From Burkholderia cenocepacia (lineage in GTDB: Bacteria > Pseudomonadota > Gammaproteobacteria > Burkholderiales > Burkholderiaceae), in contig NZ_CP060039.1 in the NCBI RefSeq assembly GCF_014211915.1, positions 1,798,001 through 1,862,000 on the forward strand: 64,000 bases of DNA, read 5' to 3'. Below, one piece after another: positions 63,435 through 64,000 of this stretch; within the stretch, counting starts at the first letter, position 1, and every line of letters begins with the position of its first letter. The notes beneath the pieces were generated by a model. The model had not been told where the DNA came from. It did no database searches and worked only from the letters and a program-made list of their open reading frames with translations. Position numbers and translations under genes: made by a program.

Positions 63435-63780
63435 GAAGCTGACCGACGTGTTTCTCGACGAAGCGGACCCGGAGCGCTGGCCGGGCGCGGGGATCGCGCT
63501 CGCCACGATGGACAAGGCGACGCGCGGCGACCGCTACTGGTCGAAGAAGAATGCGGCCGCGACGGTGATGCTGATCGGCCGCGTGCACTCGCTGGTGAGC
63601 GTGATCCAGCTCGCGAGCAAAGGCGGCGAAGGCGCGGCTGCCGGCGGTGTGAGCGAGACCGAGGCCGAGCTCGACGCAGAGGTCGCTGCTGCCGAGAAGG
63701 AGGCCGAGCGGCTGCTCGACGAGGTGCAGCAGCGAGCGCGAAAGGCCGAGTTCGACAAGCGCGCACATGGAAAATCGTAA
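63394..63780 (+). CDS. Small terminase subunit candidate
   Basis: This 128-residue protein lies directly before the large terminase and overlaps both neighbours. N-terminal L-T-D-V-F-L-D-E-A and middle D-R-Y-W-S-K-K-N-A-A-A-T are like small terminase helical regions; the C-terminal half is an acidic coiled coil. GTG at 63391 or ATG at 63394 are both possible starts. Confidence 0.65.
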   Translation: MRIDQYERLQALSEKLTDVFLDEADPERWPGAGIALATMDKATRGDRYWSKKNAAATVMLIGRVHSLVSVIQLASKGGEGAAAGGVSETEAELDAEVAAAEKEAERLLDEVQQRARKAEFDKRAHGKS

Positions 63781-64000
63781 GGTCGGGTTCCTCGCCTTCT
63801 TCCTGATGTGGGCGAAGCAGCAGGGTTGGAAGGTGCCGCTGCTGCACGTCCGGGTCTGTCATTGGCTGGAGACCTGCGACGACCCCGTGCGCGTGCTGCA
63901 GGTGTTCCGCGGCGCGGCGAAGTCGACGATCTACGCAGTGTTCAAGGCGTGGTGCCTGTATTGCGATCCGAATCTGCGCTCGCTGATCTGGTCCGCCGAC
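63767..64000 (+). CDS. Terminase large subunit, 5' part (runs off right edge)
   Basis: A frame starting at ATG 63767 and overlapping the previous stop encodes 78 residues with Walker A-like V-F-R-G-A-A-K-S-T near 49-57 and R-S-L-I-W-S-A-D, matching the ATPase N-terminus of podophage terminases. The nuclease domain is outside the window. Confidence 0.88.
   Translation, partial: MENRKVGFLAFFLMWAKQQGWKVPLLHVRVCHWLETCDDPVRVLQVFRGAAKSTIYAVFKAWCLYCDPNLRSLIWSAD

Larger units (their letters stand above)
30934..64000. mobile_element. Prophage, podovirus type (left and central part; right end outside window)
   Basis: Everything right of the tRNA is phage: integrase, a leftward early operon, an immunity region, replication genes and a rightward virion module ending in terminase. 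T7 gp11/gp12-like tail tubular proteins and three large internal/ejection proteins, with no tape-measure or tail-tube genes, mark a short-tailed phage. The plan recalls temperate podophages of Burkholderia and Bordetella such as BcepC6B and BPP-1 (from memory). Apart from the frameshifted repressor no gene looks broken, so the element may be nearly intact. Confidence 0.93.

Overview
The window is high-GC DNA (roughly two thirds G+C) of the kind found in Burkholderia, most likely the B. cepacia complex. This rests on gene content, codon use and the MXKDX repeat protein; no species-level marker is visible. It falls into two parts. About 1-30600 is host chromosome. About 30880 to the right edge is the left and central part of a short-tailed (podovirus-type) prophage inserted at the 3' end of a tRNA-Leu gene.

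Host part, left to right: an efflux-type FUSC membrane protein (leftward); recC-recB-recD followed by the ribosome-rescue factor arfB, all with start/stop overlaps; an EAL c-di-GMP phosphodiesterase; a DMT exporter; two small lipoproteins; thiC behind a TPP riboswitch; a secreted MXKDX-repeat protein, a cytochrome b561-like protein and a Tat-exported sulfite-oxidase-like lipoprotein, which look like one envelope redox unit; a HigBA-type toxin-antitoxin pair with a palindromic operator; a second DMT transporter; an MFS transporter; and a leftward cluster of LacI regulator, binding protein, two permeases, ATPase and metallophosphoesterase, probably for uptake and hydrolysis of a phosphodiester or phosphonate-like compound.

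The junction is the most unusual locus. The tRNA-Leu(UAA) gene is split in its anticodon loop by a 247-nt, ORF-less group I intron of the IC3 type. It sits between U34 and A35, the position used in cyanobacteria and plastids. The prophage is inserted at the 3' end of the same tRNA.

Prophage part: integrase (+) meets a leftward operon of about 18 tightly packed genes (excisionase-like protein, ASCH protein, a modular repeat-linker protein, a cytosine-methylase-like protein, an SSB-like acidic-tail protein, a RecT-like annealase, a RecE-like exonuclease and many small proteins). This operon is controlled from three operators at 40674-40738. The immunity region holds a cI-type repressor split by a one-base frameshift, a surface-adhesin-E-like lysogenic conversion gene, and a second operator triad in front of cro- and cII-like genes. 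Rightward come replication genes (an initiator with internal iterons, a DnaB-like ATPase, a RuvC-like resolvase), then the virion genes: portal, scaffold, major capsid protein, T7 gp11/gp12-like tail tubular proteins, a GNAT acetyltransferase, internal/ejection proteins including one with a lytic transglycosylase domain, a small-terminase candidate and the start of the large terminase. Lysis genes, tail fibre/receptor-binding genes and attR are not seen and should lie to the right of the window.
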